Origin: Hirudo medicinalis
Taxonomy: Eukaryota > Annelida > Clitellata > Hirudinida > Hirudinidae
NCBI GenBank assembly: GCA_011800805.1
Contig: MPNW01000083.1
Location: 17,558-81,557 of the forward strand
Length of the DNA stretch: 64,000 nucleotides
Direction of reading: 5' to 3'
Each line of letters starts with the position of its first letter. Position 1 is the first letter of the stretch. Position numbers and translations under genes: made by a program. Positions 13,219-25,700 of this stretch are shown piece by piece. The notes beneath the pieces are model-generated. The model had not been told where the DNA came from, did no database searches, and saw only the letters and a program-made list of their open reading frames with translations.

Positions 13219-13698
13219 TGGAAATGTTTTTAGTACAGAAAAAATAAATATTGTGTACCCAATATATATCGTTGTTGTTGGAGATAAGTCATTTGTGGGT
13301 GCCAGGTTTTATGATTGAAATATTTAAGGATGTTGGGTGCTGAGGAAATGATTTTGGATGAACACAACAAGCACATCATTACCATAAATCAATGTTACAA
13401 TTATGAGGAACATTGAGCATCAACTCAGAAATATATTTCATTTAAATGCTGTGAGTTGATAATGCACATTAATGCTCCAATTCTTGTGTCAATATGTTCC
13501 TCTGCATATTTAATGAAATAGTCAGAGCAATGATGCTTTGAATTTGTTCCACATTATTTTCAAGTAAGCTAAATCCAGCACATAGAAAGTAAAAACAGAA
13601 ACAATGCAACTGTATCAAAGAATTAATATTCTGAAGTTTGGTTAAACGAGAGCACACACGAGGTGCTAGAAGAACGCTTGAGTTGTCACAAGATTCAA
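13219..13698. other. tail-to-tail spacer between EBP2 and IKK
   Basis: About 480 bp between the EBP2 stop and the IKK stop, so both 3' UTRs lie here. Short ORFs on the - strand (13469-13657) have no conserved features. Nothing else is recognised. Confidence 0.6.
13243..13248 (+). terminator. EBP2 polyadenylation signal
   Basis: AATAAA 25 bp after the EBP2 stop codon, in the expected place and orientation for 3' end formation. Confidence 0.75.
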
Positions 13699-16644
13699 TC
13701 AGTAGTCCGGGAATCCCAAGTCATTAGGAAAGGATGGAGATTTCTCTGACAGGAGGACTTGGGCCCTAGAATGAATGAAAATAACTAAACCATGAGACTT
13801 TAGCATAAAGATAAAAACTCCCTGTATAGTGCCTGTATAATTGATTATAACCATACCTGTTCACTAAATCCATACTTTTGAGGCACAACTCTTCAGTAGA
13901 TAAGTCCATGCCAGAATTTTTGGAGTAGCTTGCAATAGCCCGAGTTTTCTAAAATCACTTGTGAGTCATCATGCAGTTATGTGTAATTATAACTTTCTAC
14001 ATGATGATTGGTGGAACCGAGGAAACTCAGTCCCAGCTTTTTTCGACAGCAATGAACATGTAATTATTGTCATGCGATATACGCACTTTATTCTCAACTA
14101 TTCTCCAAACTTCTCGTTGCCTGCTGGTCTGAGTGGCTGTTATTTCATGTGATGCAGACTCCATTTTCTGAATGATTTCCTCAATTGGTGCTTTGAGTGA
14201 AAACATTTCTTTACATAAACCCATGACTGTTCTGAAATCAGAATCTTCACTCTAAAACCCTCTTATTTTCAACATTGTTCCAGTCAGCTCTGACCTCATG
14301 TGTGATCTGCTTTCTTTGGAAAATTGTTCAAAGTCTTTTTCAACTGCCAGGAGGCAGGTTTTAATTTCTGCAAGTTTATCAGCTTGTTTTGCTGAATTTT
14401 TTTAAATGGACAAATGCTCAACAAGTTAATTAAAAATTGCAAAAAATGATTTGGTAACCAACCAGTGGTATTTCTAAAATAGTCCACAATGTCCTGGGCA
14501 GTCTGAAAGCTGTTTCAAACAACAATTGATTGTTCATATATTTCTTCATAAATTTAAAAAATATCCATTCTTAACCCATCTATCACAAAGCTACAGGAAT
14601 AAAGCATAAACATTGTAATACAATACAGGAATAAACCAAAGTTGGGCAAAACTGCTTAAGTCGGACTAAAGCAAACAAGCATATATCAAGACCTGCACAT
14701 AATATTAAACATAACAAACAATTGTAAATTGCGTTAAACTCGTTAAACTTATTAGACACAACAGCAATTGATCACAACAACTTATCACGAGTAAGCATAA
14801 TTGTAATCATAATGACAAAATATTGTAGTATTGTAATCATTTATTAGATTTGTTGGCTTGATTGTAAACAGATTCATAATATAATTAACTCACTGGGACT
14901 TTATTTTCACTTCTCTCTCACATTCTACACACAATCTCTTAAGGCACTCGTGTATTTTGCATTCAATGGCATTATATTTGTCAGCAAAAGGTTCTCCATG
15001 TGCTATCTGGAGACACATTTGTAAGAAAATGAAGGAAAGTACTCATAACAGAGATGAGATTTTATAAAATAAAATCAGAGTGACAATCTTACTAAATCCT
15101 TCCAATCATTTATTTTTCTGTCCTGTGACAGCCACTTTTCCAGAAGTAGACCTAAATTTGTAAATGTAAAAAAATCAATCAAGAACGAACATATTTATTA
15201 TTTCTTAAAGTAAGTCTTGAATGCATCATCAATTATTTAGTAGTTACCGGCGACATCACGTGCATGTGAACGTTGTCACGAGTCAACCAATCAAGACATA
15301 CATGAAAATGAAAGTCACACAAACCCGCATCAGAAGAGCACTTTGTTGCTTCTTCAACGTCAATCCCCAGACTGCAACATCAGTAAATTTTATACTGTCA
15401 TTGCATTAGTGGAAACATCCCCTCAGTCACATTAATTACTTAACATAATATAATTTACTTAACAGTAACATAACTTATTAGTCATCAAGTAACATCTCAG
15501 TGAATGCCAATAAGCAATTGCAACCTCTCAGAGAATAATTCAACTTTTGACTGCAACATTGTTGTTACTTTTCTAAGAGTTTTGACCTGCTCTTCAAAGT
15601 TTGTCCTTTCCCTCAGCAAGCAGAGCCTGAAAATGTTGTTTCTTCTTTAAATAGATTTTATTCGTCAATAATCGACAAATTAAGAAATTAACTTGATCCC
15701 CTCCATGGATTTGAGAAGATGCTGGAAAGAGCGATAAAGAGTCCAACAATAATGTGTCAGATGCTTGCTTAGCTTCAACTGCTCCTAGATATTTTCAATA
15801 TTTGCAACCATCACTCAAGGACAAGGATATTAATTTCATTTAGGAGTCAGCAGAAAATATAGCAATTTTGAAAAATAAAAAGACTTAGAATGGCAACTGT
15901 AATTACTGTAGAGTCATAGGCATTCTGCCTGCCAGTCATCATTTGATCCAGTTTGGGTGTTCTTGGTTTCTTTTTCTCAGGGACTTCAAGGACCAGACAG
16001 GCAAGAATGAGATCTATATCAACTTCCTCTAATTCCTGATCCTGAAATAAAAATAATTTGTAACTGACATTGTTGTTCAATAATCAACAACATTTTAACA
16101 AATTTGTATTTTATTTTCATACAGCCAATATTTTCAAATAGCTCCTTATGAATCCATATTGGATGTGAAGGCACTCTAACTGCCCAACCAATTATAATGA
16201 ACTGCTCCCCAAGGTCACTTTGCAGACGTGCAGGCTGGGCCTCCGACAGGACACGAAACGACCGTTGCATTTTACCTCTGTAACCCTCTGAGCTCACCTG
16301 CACTAATTTTAAAATTCATGAAAATCAAACTCAAAGTACTGACCAGGTCGTAGTCCACCGAGGTACGATATTTGGTCAAACAAGAGTCTTTATCTGCAAC
16401 AAGTCCAGTTGTCGTCATAAATATGAAATGGTCCCCAGGGGAGATATTGAGAGTGCGGCAAAATAACAAAGAAAGGTTGCCAATGGATTTGAGGCTCTCG
16501 TTGTCAACGATGTCAAAATAATGGGATTCATTCGCAAAGGGATCGAACACATGAAGGGGCTGAAAAATGTTTATTGTCCATCAGGTTGCTGTCCTTATTC
16601 ATCAGTTATTTGATGTTATCATTTAATGGAAACATAAATAAATA

Positions 16645-16676
<32 letters not shown>

Positions 16677-18593
16677 AAAGCATTTCAAACCAATTTAGGG
16701 AGTCATCAGCTAACTTTTCAAGTTCTAATTAAATCTGTCAATAAAATACCAGTGTTATAAAAAGTACTGCTCTTCATACTTAAGTAAAAGTACAAGTAAC
16801 ACCTCAAAAATTTACTTACGTAAAAGTGAAAGTATAATTTTTTTTATATATTTAAGTATAAATATACTTAATATTTATATAAAATAAAAAAAAATTTTTT
16901 TTTGTGGGGGTTAGAACCCTGGGTGCTGTTTCTCATCAAACCTTTACAGATTTAAAGTTCATTTTATTCACAAATTATTCTACGTCGTGGTGGATATGGG
17001 TGGATCTTTTATTTTCCTCATTTTTGTGGATTCCAGTTTCGTGTAAAACCACAAAACAGATTGAAAAAAACCGTTGGAACGTTCATTTAAGATTGATAAT
17101 TATGCTGATCGTGATGAGAGATAGATTATCATCCATTTTATAACAGGATATTTTGACAAAGATTAGTAATATTCTCTATAAATTCGCAACATCACACAAG
17201 CAAGCCACCTTTTAGTGAACTTTGAAGTGCTTCGGTTCTTTTCATGTTTGTGACACAAAAGAGTGTGACACAAAAGAGCTTGCCACGAAATTGTTCTCAC
17301 GACTTAAACATTTCTCCTCTTTCTAAATCCAAATGAATGTTAATTATCCTTATTGCTCTTCTAAAATTTCTGGTTTGGAAAACTCTTCAATTCAAAACTT
17401 AAAAGTTCACGATACAATAATATTAAAGTAATTTTGTGAAACCAATCGCATCAAAGGTTGTTTAGTTTTGTTACCTTAGTAACGCTTTGTGGCGAACGAA
17501 GTAATGAAGTAAAAGTATTTCCGAAAATCTTACTTCGTTACAAATAAAAGTACTGAAAATTTTCCATACCTCATTACAAGTAAAAAGTACTCCGATTGTG
17601 CTTAAGCAAAGTAAAGCATTACTTTTACTTCATTACCCATCAACACTGTAAAATACCTTGTGTTGGAAAAGCGTTTTGAGCAGTTCATGACAGGTTGGGA
17701 TTTTCTTCTCATTCATACCTCCCCTCCGTTTTGGGTCATACATCAACATCAGCCTGAGCCAGGCCTCAAAATATGTCTGAGAAGTGCTAAAATAAAATTA
17801 TGATACCAATTTTTATAATTGGTTATTGAAAATTGCACATTACAAAATGACCTCAAATTTTAACCACAAACAAATATTCAAAAGATATCCACACCTTGAG
17901 ATTTTACTTTTTGGGAGGCGATCAGAATATGTAGCCGAGTTGCTATTATTGGGGTAGGCATAAATATCTTTGTCGCTTTTGGACCGAACAACCTGAAGCC
18001 TGATTAAAATTTAAAAAACTCATTCGTCGTGTTTAATAAGCAGAGTTATCGAAAACATAAACTTATGATCATTCCAAAGCCAAACTCGATATCGTAAATA
18101 TTGAAAATCAGCCGATCATTTTTTTTTAATTGAATAATTATTTTATTATAAATATCGATTCAATAATTTATAAAATTGTTTCGATGATTCCCTACCAGAC
18201 AAACATATCGGGAAATTGCATGAACGGTCTGAAACCACTGATGCATTCGAATATTGTTGTCCCTAACGACCAATAGTCCACCGATCCTGTATATTCAGGC
18301 TTGGAGTTACTCAACAATTCGGGTGCCTGATTAAGACATTAATTAGCTTAATAATTATCAGTATTTTATCAACTACAACTAAATAAATAGATAATAAATA
18401 TGTAATATATAACAAAAAATTAAGTAATAATTGAAATTATTAAGATGCATTTTAAGGATACCAATTTCTTACTTTTATTTTTGAATAATTTGCAAAAGTG
18501 TTTTATTGAATTAATCACTGATGTGCCACAAAATAACATTAAACTTCTCAAATGACTCTCCAAATAAGGGAACTTCCCTTGCAAGCAGGATAT

Positions 18594-18626
<33 letters not shown>

Positions 18627-19822
18627 AGATTTTTAAATTTCAATATAGGTTTTGCCTCAATATTGTGTGAAAAACTAGGTTCAAAATCAAGAAATCAAAT
18701 GACCAGGTATTGGATTGTTCCAACAAAAGATGTGCAAATGCTGTCTTGAGAAACCTCTTTAGCATATCCAAGATCAATAATTTTGTAAACGATCTAAAAA
18801 TAATTGGGACTATTAAGGCATTCAGATATTAAATCCGATATTCACTATTGGTCATAATCTAATTATTAGTGATTACCTAATCATTGGAATTAACAATAAT
18901 AATAGTAAATAATTATGACTCCCATTGTAAAATTAAATTCTAAAAGTATAAATATGAGGTCCAAGATTATGGAAAAATTTTCAGATATGTTGAAAACATT
19001 TTGTTCCTAACTTGAATTTGAAACTAAAGTTATTAATACGAAAATTATTACCTTGTAAAAATGTAAGATGTAAATATGCAAATTGTGAATTATTCATAAA
19101 TAAGTAACATCTTTTCACTCGAAGATACCCTGCGTCCTGGCGATTTTTGGAGCACAATGTTCTCGGGTTTCAAATCTCGGTGGTAAATCCTCAAAGCGTG
19201 CAAGTACTTGATTGCATCAGAAACATCATGGGCTATTGCTTTCACTTGAATTTCTTCCAGACCAAACATGTTGTGAGGATGATTCAATTCCTAAATAAAG
19301 GAAAATATGAATAGAAATATTTTAAAAAAGATAATTACACGTAGCACAAATGGAATTGTTATTATATATTTATGGAATATCCTGGCACAAACTTAATGCA
19401 AAGCAAGTTAGTCTAACAACAAAAATCTAGTAACTTGTTAAATTCCCCAAACCTTTCTCAGATCTCCACTGTTACAATATTCCATTGCTAAAACTGGATT
19501 TGATAAAATGTTGAATCCTTTCAACTCATCTGGAAGGGGTACACTTTTGACGATATAAGGACTGTCTAGTTTCAGCATGATGTCACATTCATTCTGCCAT
19601 CTTACTTTCATTCTCTCAGTCATGGAATTTTGTTTACATTCCTTTACCACCAAATATACACCATCCTAATTTAAAAAAAAATTGAAATTACAGATTCCTT
19701 CAAATAAAGATTTCCTTCAAAATACAACTCACTTTGCTCATGAACAGACGTACGTTTCCAAAACCACCAGATCCCAACAAACCGTCTTTTTCTCTCCATT
19801 CATTTGTACTAGTAGGAGACAT
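13699..19822 (-). CDS. IKBKB: IkappaB kinase, alpha/beta type
   Basis: Serine kinase that phosphorylates IkappaB to free NF-kappaB. ATG at 19820-19822. Exon 1 (19733-19822) has the glycine loop [12 protein letters not shown]; exon 2 (19453-19665) has the ATP lysine in LVVKECKQ and the hinge [13 protein letters not shown]; then [13 protein letters not shown] (catalytic Asp) and [10 protein letters not shown], with the DLG typical of IKKs. The activation loop [13 protein letters not shown] keeps both serines (equivalent to IKKbeta S177/S181). APELL and VDYWSLGT follow. A ubiquitin-like domain lies at about 16340-16560 and a helical scaffold at 13850-16040, including [18 protein letters not shown]. 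The last exon ends GFPDY at 13699-13701. No LDWSWL NEMO-binding hexapeptide is seen. Middle scaffold exons are not all delimited. Confidence 0.92.
16644..16676. repeat. GAT trinucleotide microsatellite in an IKK intron
   Basis: About ten perfect GAT/ATG units, intronic, close to the left end of the hAT element. Confidence 0.9.
16750..17648. mobile_element. non-autonomous hAT transposon (899 bp) inside IKK
   Basis: The element starts CAGTGTTATAAA and ends ATCAACACTG, giving 7-bp terminal inverted repeats CAGTGTT/AACACTG. It is flanked by a perfect 8-bp direct repeat TAAAATAC (16742-16749 and 17649-17656), as expected for hAT superfamily insertion. Both subterminal regions are packed with short AAGTAAAAGTA-like motifs, which hAT transposases often bind. 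No transposase ORF is visible, so it depends on another copy for movement. It occupies most of one IKK intron, directly at the splice donor. Confidence 0.92.
18597..18627. repeat. AT dinucleotide microsatellite in an IKK intron
   Basis: About fourteen TA/AT units, upstream on the + strand of the IKK activation-loop exon (18690-18795). Confidence 0.9.
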
Positions 19823-20185
19823 TTCTATGATAAAGTGTTACGAGATTATGAAATCTCCCTTTAATATCAACTCAAATATCTAAACGGGAAAAGATATTTT
19901 CAGGATATGGAATTTCCAGATTTAACCATCAACTGCTTTAGCGTTTTATTTATTATCATAAATGTACCAAACGCATAATAGCTGATAAATTGACTAAATT
20001 ATATAATCAAACTGATATGAATACAAATTAATAATATAATTTGATCTTATTAGCAGTTAAAATGTTTGCGTCAGTTCAAGTATGCACATGACAACAAGAT
20101 ATGAAGTTTCTCATATGACAGGCACACCCACTAAATTTGATATAAAAGTGATTTTTCTGCTATTCTGAAGCATTGGATCTTAGTG
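19823..20185. promoter_or_regulatory. divergent IKK/NAGA spacer
   Basis: 363 bp separate the IKK and NAGA start codons, which point away from each other. A TATAAAA sits at 20140-20146, about 40 bp before the NAGA ATG, and could serve NAGA with a very short 5' UTR. The remainder is plain AT-rich sequence. Confidence 0.45.
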
Positions 20186-21986
20186 ATGTTGAAAATACTT
20201 GCGTTACTTTGTCTTTGTGTGGCGTTTACTGCAGCTCTGGACAATGGAGTTGCCAGGACTCCACCTATGGGTTGGATGAGCTGGGAGAGGTTTAGATGCA
20301 ATGTGGACTGCAAAAATGACCCCGACAACTGCATCAGGTATGTAAATATAAATAGTTTTACATAAGCAAGCATTTATCGTTATATCGCACTTATTTTCAG
20401 CGAGAAGTTATTCGTTGACATGGCCGATAGAATGGCCGCAGAAGGTTACAGAGAGGCCGGTTACGAGTACGTCATTATTGACGATTGCTGGATGTCTAAG
20501 GAGAGAGACGAAATTGGAAGATTGCAGCCAGATCCTGAAAGGTTTCCCCATGGAATCAAATGGCTTGCTGACTATGTTTGTACACTTAAAATTCACATTA
20601 ATATATTTTTATTCAATTTGTCTAAATTTCAAAATCACTACAAATAATATTTTAGATGACATTAAAATAATTGATTTGAATATTTAGGTCCACTCAAAGG
20701 GACTGAAGTTTGGCATCTACGGAGATTTTGGCAGCAAAACATGTGGTGGTTACCCAGGCAGTGAATACTATCTTCAAACTGATGCTCAGACATTTGCTGA
20801 TTGGGGAGTTGATTACTTCAAAATGGATGGATGTTATTCCTCTACCACTCAATATGAAGATGGTAAGTTGAGCTTTAAAAGTTTCTTGTTCGTGATGGAA
20901 TAAAAATAAGTTCCTTATTGAATGTCAGAGATGTTTAGATTTTCATTATTTGCAAAACAGTGACTCAACCATTTTTTATTTATCAGGTTATCCAATCATG
21001 GGGTTCTTTTTGAACATTACTGGCAGACCCATTGTTTACTCATGCAGCTGGCCAGCCTACCAAGAGCCAAAGACAAAGGTGTGATTTAGCATACAGTTAT
21101 GTAGTTATATTAATTTTCCAATATCGTAACTTATCACATAATCAATCTTCGATTATTTCATCTGTTCAGCCAAACTATGAAAAGATTGCCAAATATTGCA
21201 ACCTGTGGAGGAACTATGTCGACATTCAGGACTCGTGGACAAGTGTGCAAAAAATCATCACATTCTTTGGAGAGGATCAACATGACTTCATGAAACATGG
21301 AGCTCCCGGAAGTTTCAACGACCCCGATATGGTTTGTTACCAAATACAATTCACTATTTACTTATGAATTAGTAATATCTAAGTTTCATGAATGAGTGAG
21401 GATTAAACACTGATGCAATAGCCATTTCAAAATATATTTAACCTATTGCACCTTCTTGTCCAGCTCATCATTGGCAACTTTGGCTTGAGTGAGGACCAGC
21501 AGAAGACCCAAATGGCTCTCTGGAGTGTCATGGCTGCCCCACTCATCATGTCAAATGATCTCAGAGACATGAAGCCTTTCTCAAAATCCCTTCTCCTCAA
21601 TGCACCTGCCATCGCCATTAATCAAGATGCTCTTGGTGTTCAAGGAAAGAGAATCAAGAAAGTTAGTATTTCACTCAATGGCAGTTCATTTAGGTTGCTA
21701 TTCTTAATCTGAAATGCCTTTGCAGATAGGTGACATTGAGATCTGGACCAAACCCATCCTGCCAACAGGTGACCTCGCCTTTTCAATTGTGAATCTTGGT
21801 TATAAGGTGCCCAAGAAAGTCACTGTGAAGATTTCTGATCTTGGTCTGAACAACCCTGCTGGCTACTACATCAATGAAGTTTTTGATGGAGTTCAACTCC
21901 CCAAGAAATATTTGCCCACAGACCTGCTCTCAGTCAGGGTCAACCCCAGTGGTGTCTTTTTTGGAAAGGCCAAGCAGCTGTCTTAA
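20186..21986 (+). CDS. NAGA: lysosomal alpha-N-acetylgalactosaminidase, GH27
   Basis: Glycoside hydrolase family 27 enzyme that removes terminal alpha-GalNAc in the lysosome. Seven exons: 20186-20337, 20401-20575, 20688-20862, 20987-21078, 21170-21331, 21464-21661 and 21726-21986; 404 residues against about 411 in the human enzyme. An 18-residue signal peptide ([16 protein letters not shown]) precedes [19 protein letters not shown]. The nucleophile is the Asp in YFKMDGCYS and the acid/base the Asp in NYVDIQDSW. The substrate loop reads [11 protein letters not shown]: Ser and Ala sit where GLA has Glu and Leu, which points to GalNAc rather than galactose specificity. FNDPDM and [14 protein letters not shown] follow. 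The C-terminal beta-sandwich is compact. A TSS-proximal TATA box is possible at 20140. The gene looks intact. Confidence 0.95.
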
Positions 21987-22771
21987 ACACAATTATTATT
22001 CTTAGCATTAGATTTTTCACGTGATTTGAGACCATTTTCAATGATAGTCTCTGTGACTAAACTCAATTTCTAAACAAAGAACACTTGCGAGTTATTTTGT
22101 TGTTTGAATAACATAAGTGCACCACAAACATTTAAAAAAGGAATTTTAAAACTGACATAATGTTGGAGGTACAAGATTAAAAGTGACTCGGGTTAATTAA
22201 AAGCAATCGAGGCTGACGAGCCAGCCAGGTGGTTGCAGCAGTAAATCGGCCTCAATCCTGGAATGGTGTTCCATGTGCCACCAGTGCTTCGTTCCATGGA
22301 ATAGATGTTGCTGGTGTTTATGCTTGTGTAAGAGTTCGAACAAAGTGGCTGGCATTTGGACCATTAATAACAATTCAAAACTTGAAAACCCATAACATCA
22401 ACAAATATAAAGAGAAGTTGTCGCATGAAAACAGTTTGAATCGTCAGAAGCTGTGAATTCTACTCATGAACAATGAAAACTTTTCAACATAAAAACTCAA
22501 AAGTTAGAAGATCAATAAGTAAAACCGAGGTCGAGAACACAATCTAGATAAGAAATAGTGAGTTTAAAAACTTCACGCATGATTAAACATGATTAAAACA
22601 TCCAGAAGACCCAACTCCAGAGTGAAAATAAACCTTAACAGCTAGAGATTAAACATTGTTTCCAAGATCTTTTGAAATTAGTAAAGACAAGCACCACATA
22701 CTGATAGAAGTCTCAAAATTGTAAGAATCTCCTGATACTTGATGGAGAATTTTGTAAAATTCTCACAATGA
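21987..22771. other. tail-to-tail spacer between NAGA and PAPSS
   Basis: 785 bp holding both 3' UTRs. A GC-richer patch at 22206-22340 contains short self-complementary stretches (GAGGC/GCCTC, TGGAA/TTCCA) and a 75-codon ORF. I find no family match or splice support and leave it uncalled. Confidence 0.45.
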
Positions 22772-25700
22772 CTAATTTTCACCAGCCCCAATCTCATGGG
22801 GTTGGGAGATGCTGCGATAATATTCCACCATAACCTTCCAGGCACGGGGAGACATGAAACCATTGGGTGGGTCAATTCCAGCCTGGGCCATTGACCTCAT
22901 CTTTGTTCCAGAAATGAAGATGAAGTCCTCCTTGTGAGCCTCATCAAAGAAGTCCATCTTTTCTTTCTTTGAGTTGTAGGCTGCTACTCTAAAAGGCACA
23001 ATTTCCAACTGATCCAAGCCAGGAGCCATGGTGAGAACCTAAAGAACACATAAACAAATGTGCTTTATTAAATCACACATTTAATTGTGATTCGGCCAAT
23101 TAATCACATAAGCAAGAATCACAGAGGGAACAGATTCAGAGAGCTTGAGTTTGATTTCTCAGTTTAAACAAAAAATAAAATTGCAAAATAATTGGAGCAT
23201 TAAAAATAAATTTAATTCAACATTAAAACTGTGATTAAGGTCTCTAACCTTAGCCCCATGAGAGGGTTCATAAAGGTCCTTCTTTGTGTCTGGGTGTGGC
23301 ATTCCAGCAGGATCCCTCCCTACGATGTAAAAGTTGGCACCTGCCGACAGTCTTGCCTTTGCATGCCATTGGACCTTTGAAATAAGAAAATCAATTTCAA
23401 GTAAATTTGGTTCTACCGTGTTCATAACCAAACCATATGAGTCAAGAAAATATATTTAAATGCGGCCTACTTCAGTCGGACCGGCATACATCATGGGTGA
23501 TGGGAAAATGGCCATCACGGTTGATTTTGGATCGAGCACACCATCCTCAAGAAGGCAATGGTGCTGCTTCATCCTCCATGGCAGTGGAACATCATCATCC
23601 TTGGTCCACCCCCCTGCATTTTCATGACATTTTTGGTTAAAAGTAACAATTTAACATTTACAAATGGCAAATCAAAACCACCAAGAGGGTGGAGAAGAAG
23701 TATTGGGTTTTTGTAGCCCTTTTCCAATAACTTTCTTCTGGTGTCAGAAATCAGAAGAGCATGACCATTGTGAATTGGATTTCTCAGTTGAAAGGCAAAT
23801 ACGGCATCAGCCTTAAACACACAAAAGTTAGCAATAACCAGTAAGATGTTTACAAATTCTCCAACAAAAAGGTTTCTATTGGCCACAAAGATCTAAGTTC
23901 ATCTAATTAAAAAGACATTTCAAAACAAACATTGAGTTCTGCAAATTTGTTCTTGAGTTGATTAGGAGTGAGTCTGTAAGAGTCCAGTCCGTCATTCCAC
24001 TTGATTGGTTCAAGGACTTCCACATCACCACCACAAAGCCAATCACCACCCTCATAAATCATCTAATAATCAATTTTAAATTTGTGTGTGATATTAATTT
24101 AAGAGTGAGATTTTAACAAGTGACATCTTGAAATGTTCATTTGTAAATGGAAACAAATAATTTGATTTAAAAAGTCTGCAACATTTCAGACATGGACTTT
24201 TACCTCCTTTTAAATAGTTTTTGTAGTTCAAAAATCAGCAACCTTAACATAAGGATGTCCTTGATTAAAAGTTCCAAACTGTCTGGAGCATCTTTCTTCC
24301 TTTCTGTGCTCAAAGAACTCAGGAGTTCGAAGAATGGCCACTCTCCTGCCACCATGTGACAGAGCAATGGCTTCTGATCCCTTAACTCTCTCCTTGTCCT
24401 CATAAGAAATTGCCAAAACAATTGGAATGGACTGGTTGTTGTTGTGTCCCACTTCCAGCAAGCATCCAAAATGAAGAACCTGCAGATATTCTTTCTCCCT
24501 CATGAAGCCACTCAAGGGTGAAGCCCAACCCTCTGACAATATCTGTACCCACTGGAGGTCTATCTGATGATGATAATAATAAGGTTCAGCAAACATCTTT
24601 ATTAATTCAAAACACAACTATTGTAGCAATTCCAAAGTCTTGGAATGATGTTAAGCTGAATTCTTACCTGGACCAACATGTTCAGATAATAATTAACAAT
24701 TAAGTAATTAAGTAAATAATGAGCAAATAATTAAATACACACATTGCAATAAATTAGGTTTGGGCAGTGGTTCCACTATGAACTAAAAAATGGTGAGTGC
24801 AAAACCTTCCATCTTCTGAGACATATAAACAAATCATCCAGCTTTAAATAAAAATCAAATGTACAAGTGCACATTCATGAGATAATGAGGAGCATGTGGG
24901 AGGAGGCTGCAACAGTGCAACTCAGCAATCTTGGCTGGAGGCATTTCCTCACTCCATTACGAACAGCACTTCAAAGGTGGATGTATATAAGATAAGGGAC
25001 GTCCCTTATCGTATTAACAAACTAATAACAACCTCAAATAACTTTTTAAATTACATTACATGTAATAAAATATTATGTATCATGTAGTAAAATATTAATT
25101 TATTTTAAAACCAAAACTCATCAATAAAAATATTAACCCAAATTAAACTAGAAACAAATTCAAATTGAAATGGTGGAACGATTTGAAAAACCACCATTGA
25201 ACAGAAATTAGAAGAAAATTCAAGAACAAAGATATTGAAAGAACCTAAAACATATTTGACATATTACATTTGTGTAAAATATATTTTATACTATGAAATT
25301 TGATTTTATTTTCATTCTGTCTAAACACATGCAAACACACCCAAATGCAAACAATCATGCAGGAATAATGACAGTAATGTGTTAATGTCTAATGCATTTA
25401 ATGTGTTAACATCTAACCTATATAACATGTTAATGTCATCTAACCTCAGTAATCTCAATGACAGGCAAGAGCTCCATCTCCTTCAGAAACTGCTCCTTTT
25501 TATCATCGGGAACAAAATGTTCTTTCACGAGATCCACTTGAGACTGCGAAATTATGCCCTGGTCAATGGTAATAAAAAACAAACATTGAGATCAAAATAG
25601 ATTTCAATTTGACATCAACACGATGTCATCATGCGGATACATTCAATGACATCGGCAATCATCAAAACATATTAGGTGAACCTTTACATCACAGGCATCA

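Noticed and set aside
22206..22456. Possible structured RNA or SINE after NAGA
   Set aside because: Short stems only, no tRNA A/B boxes, no tail or target duplication seen.
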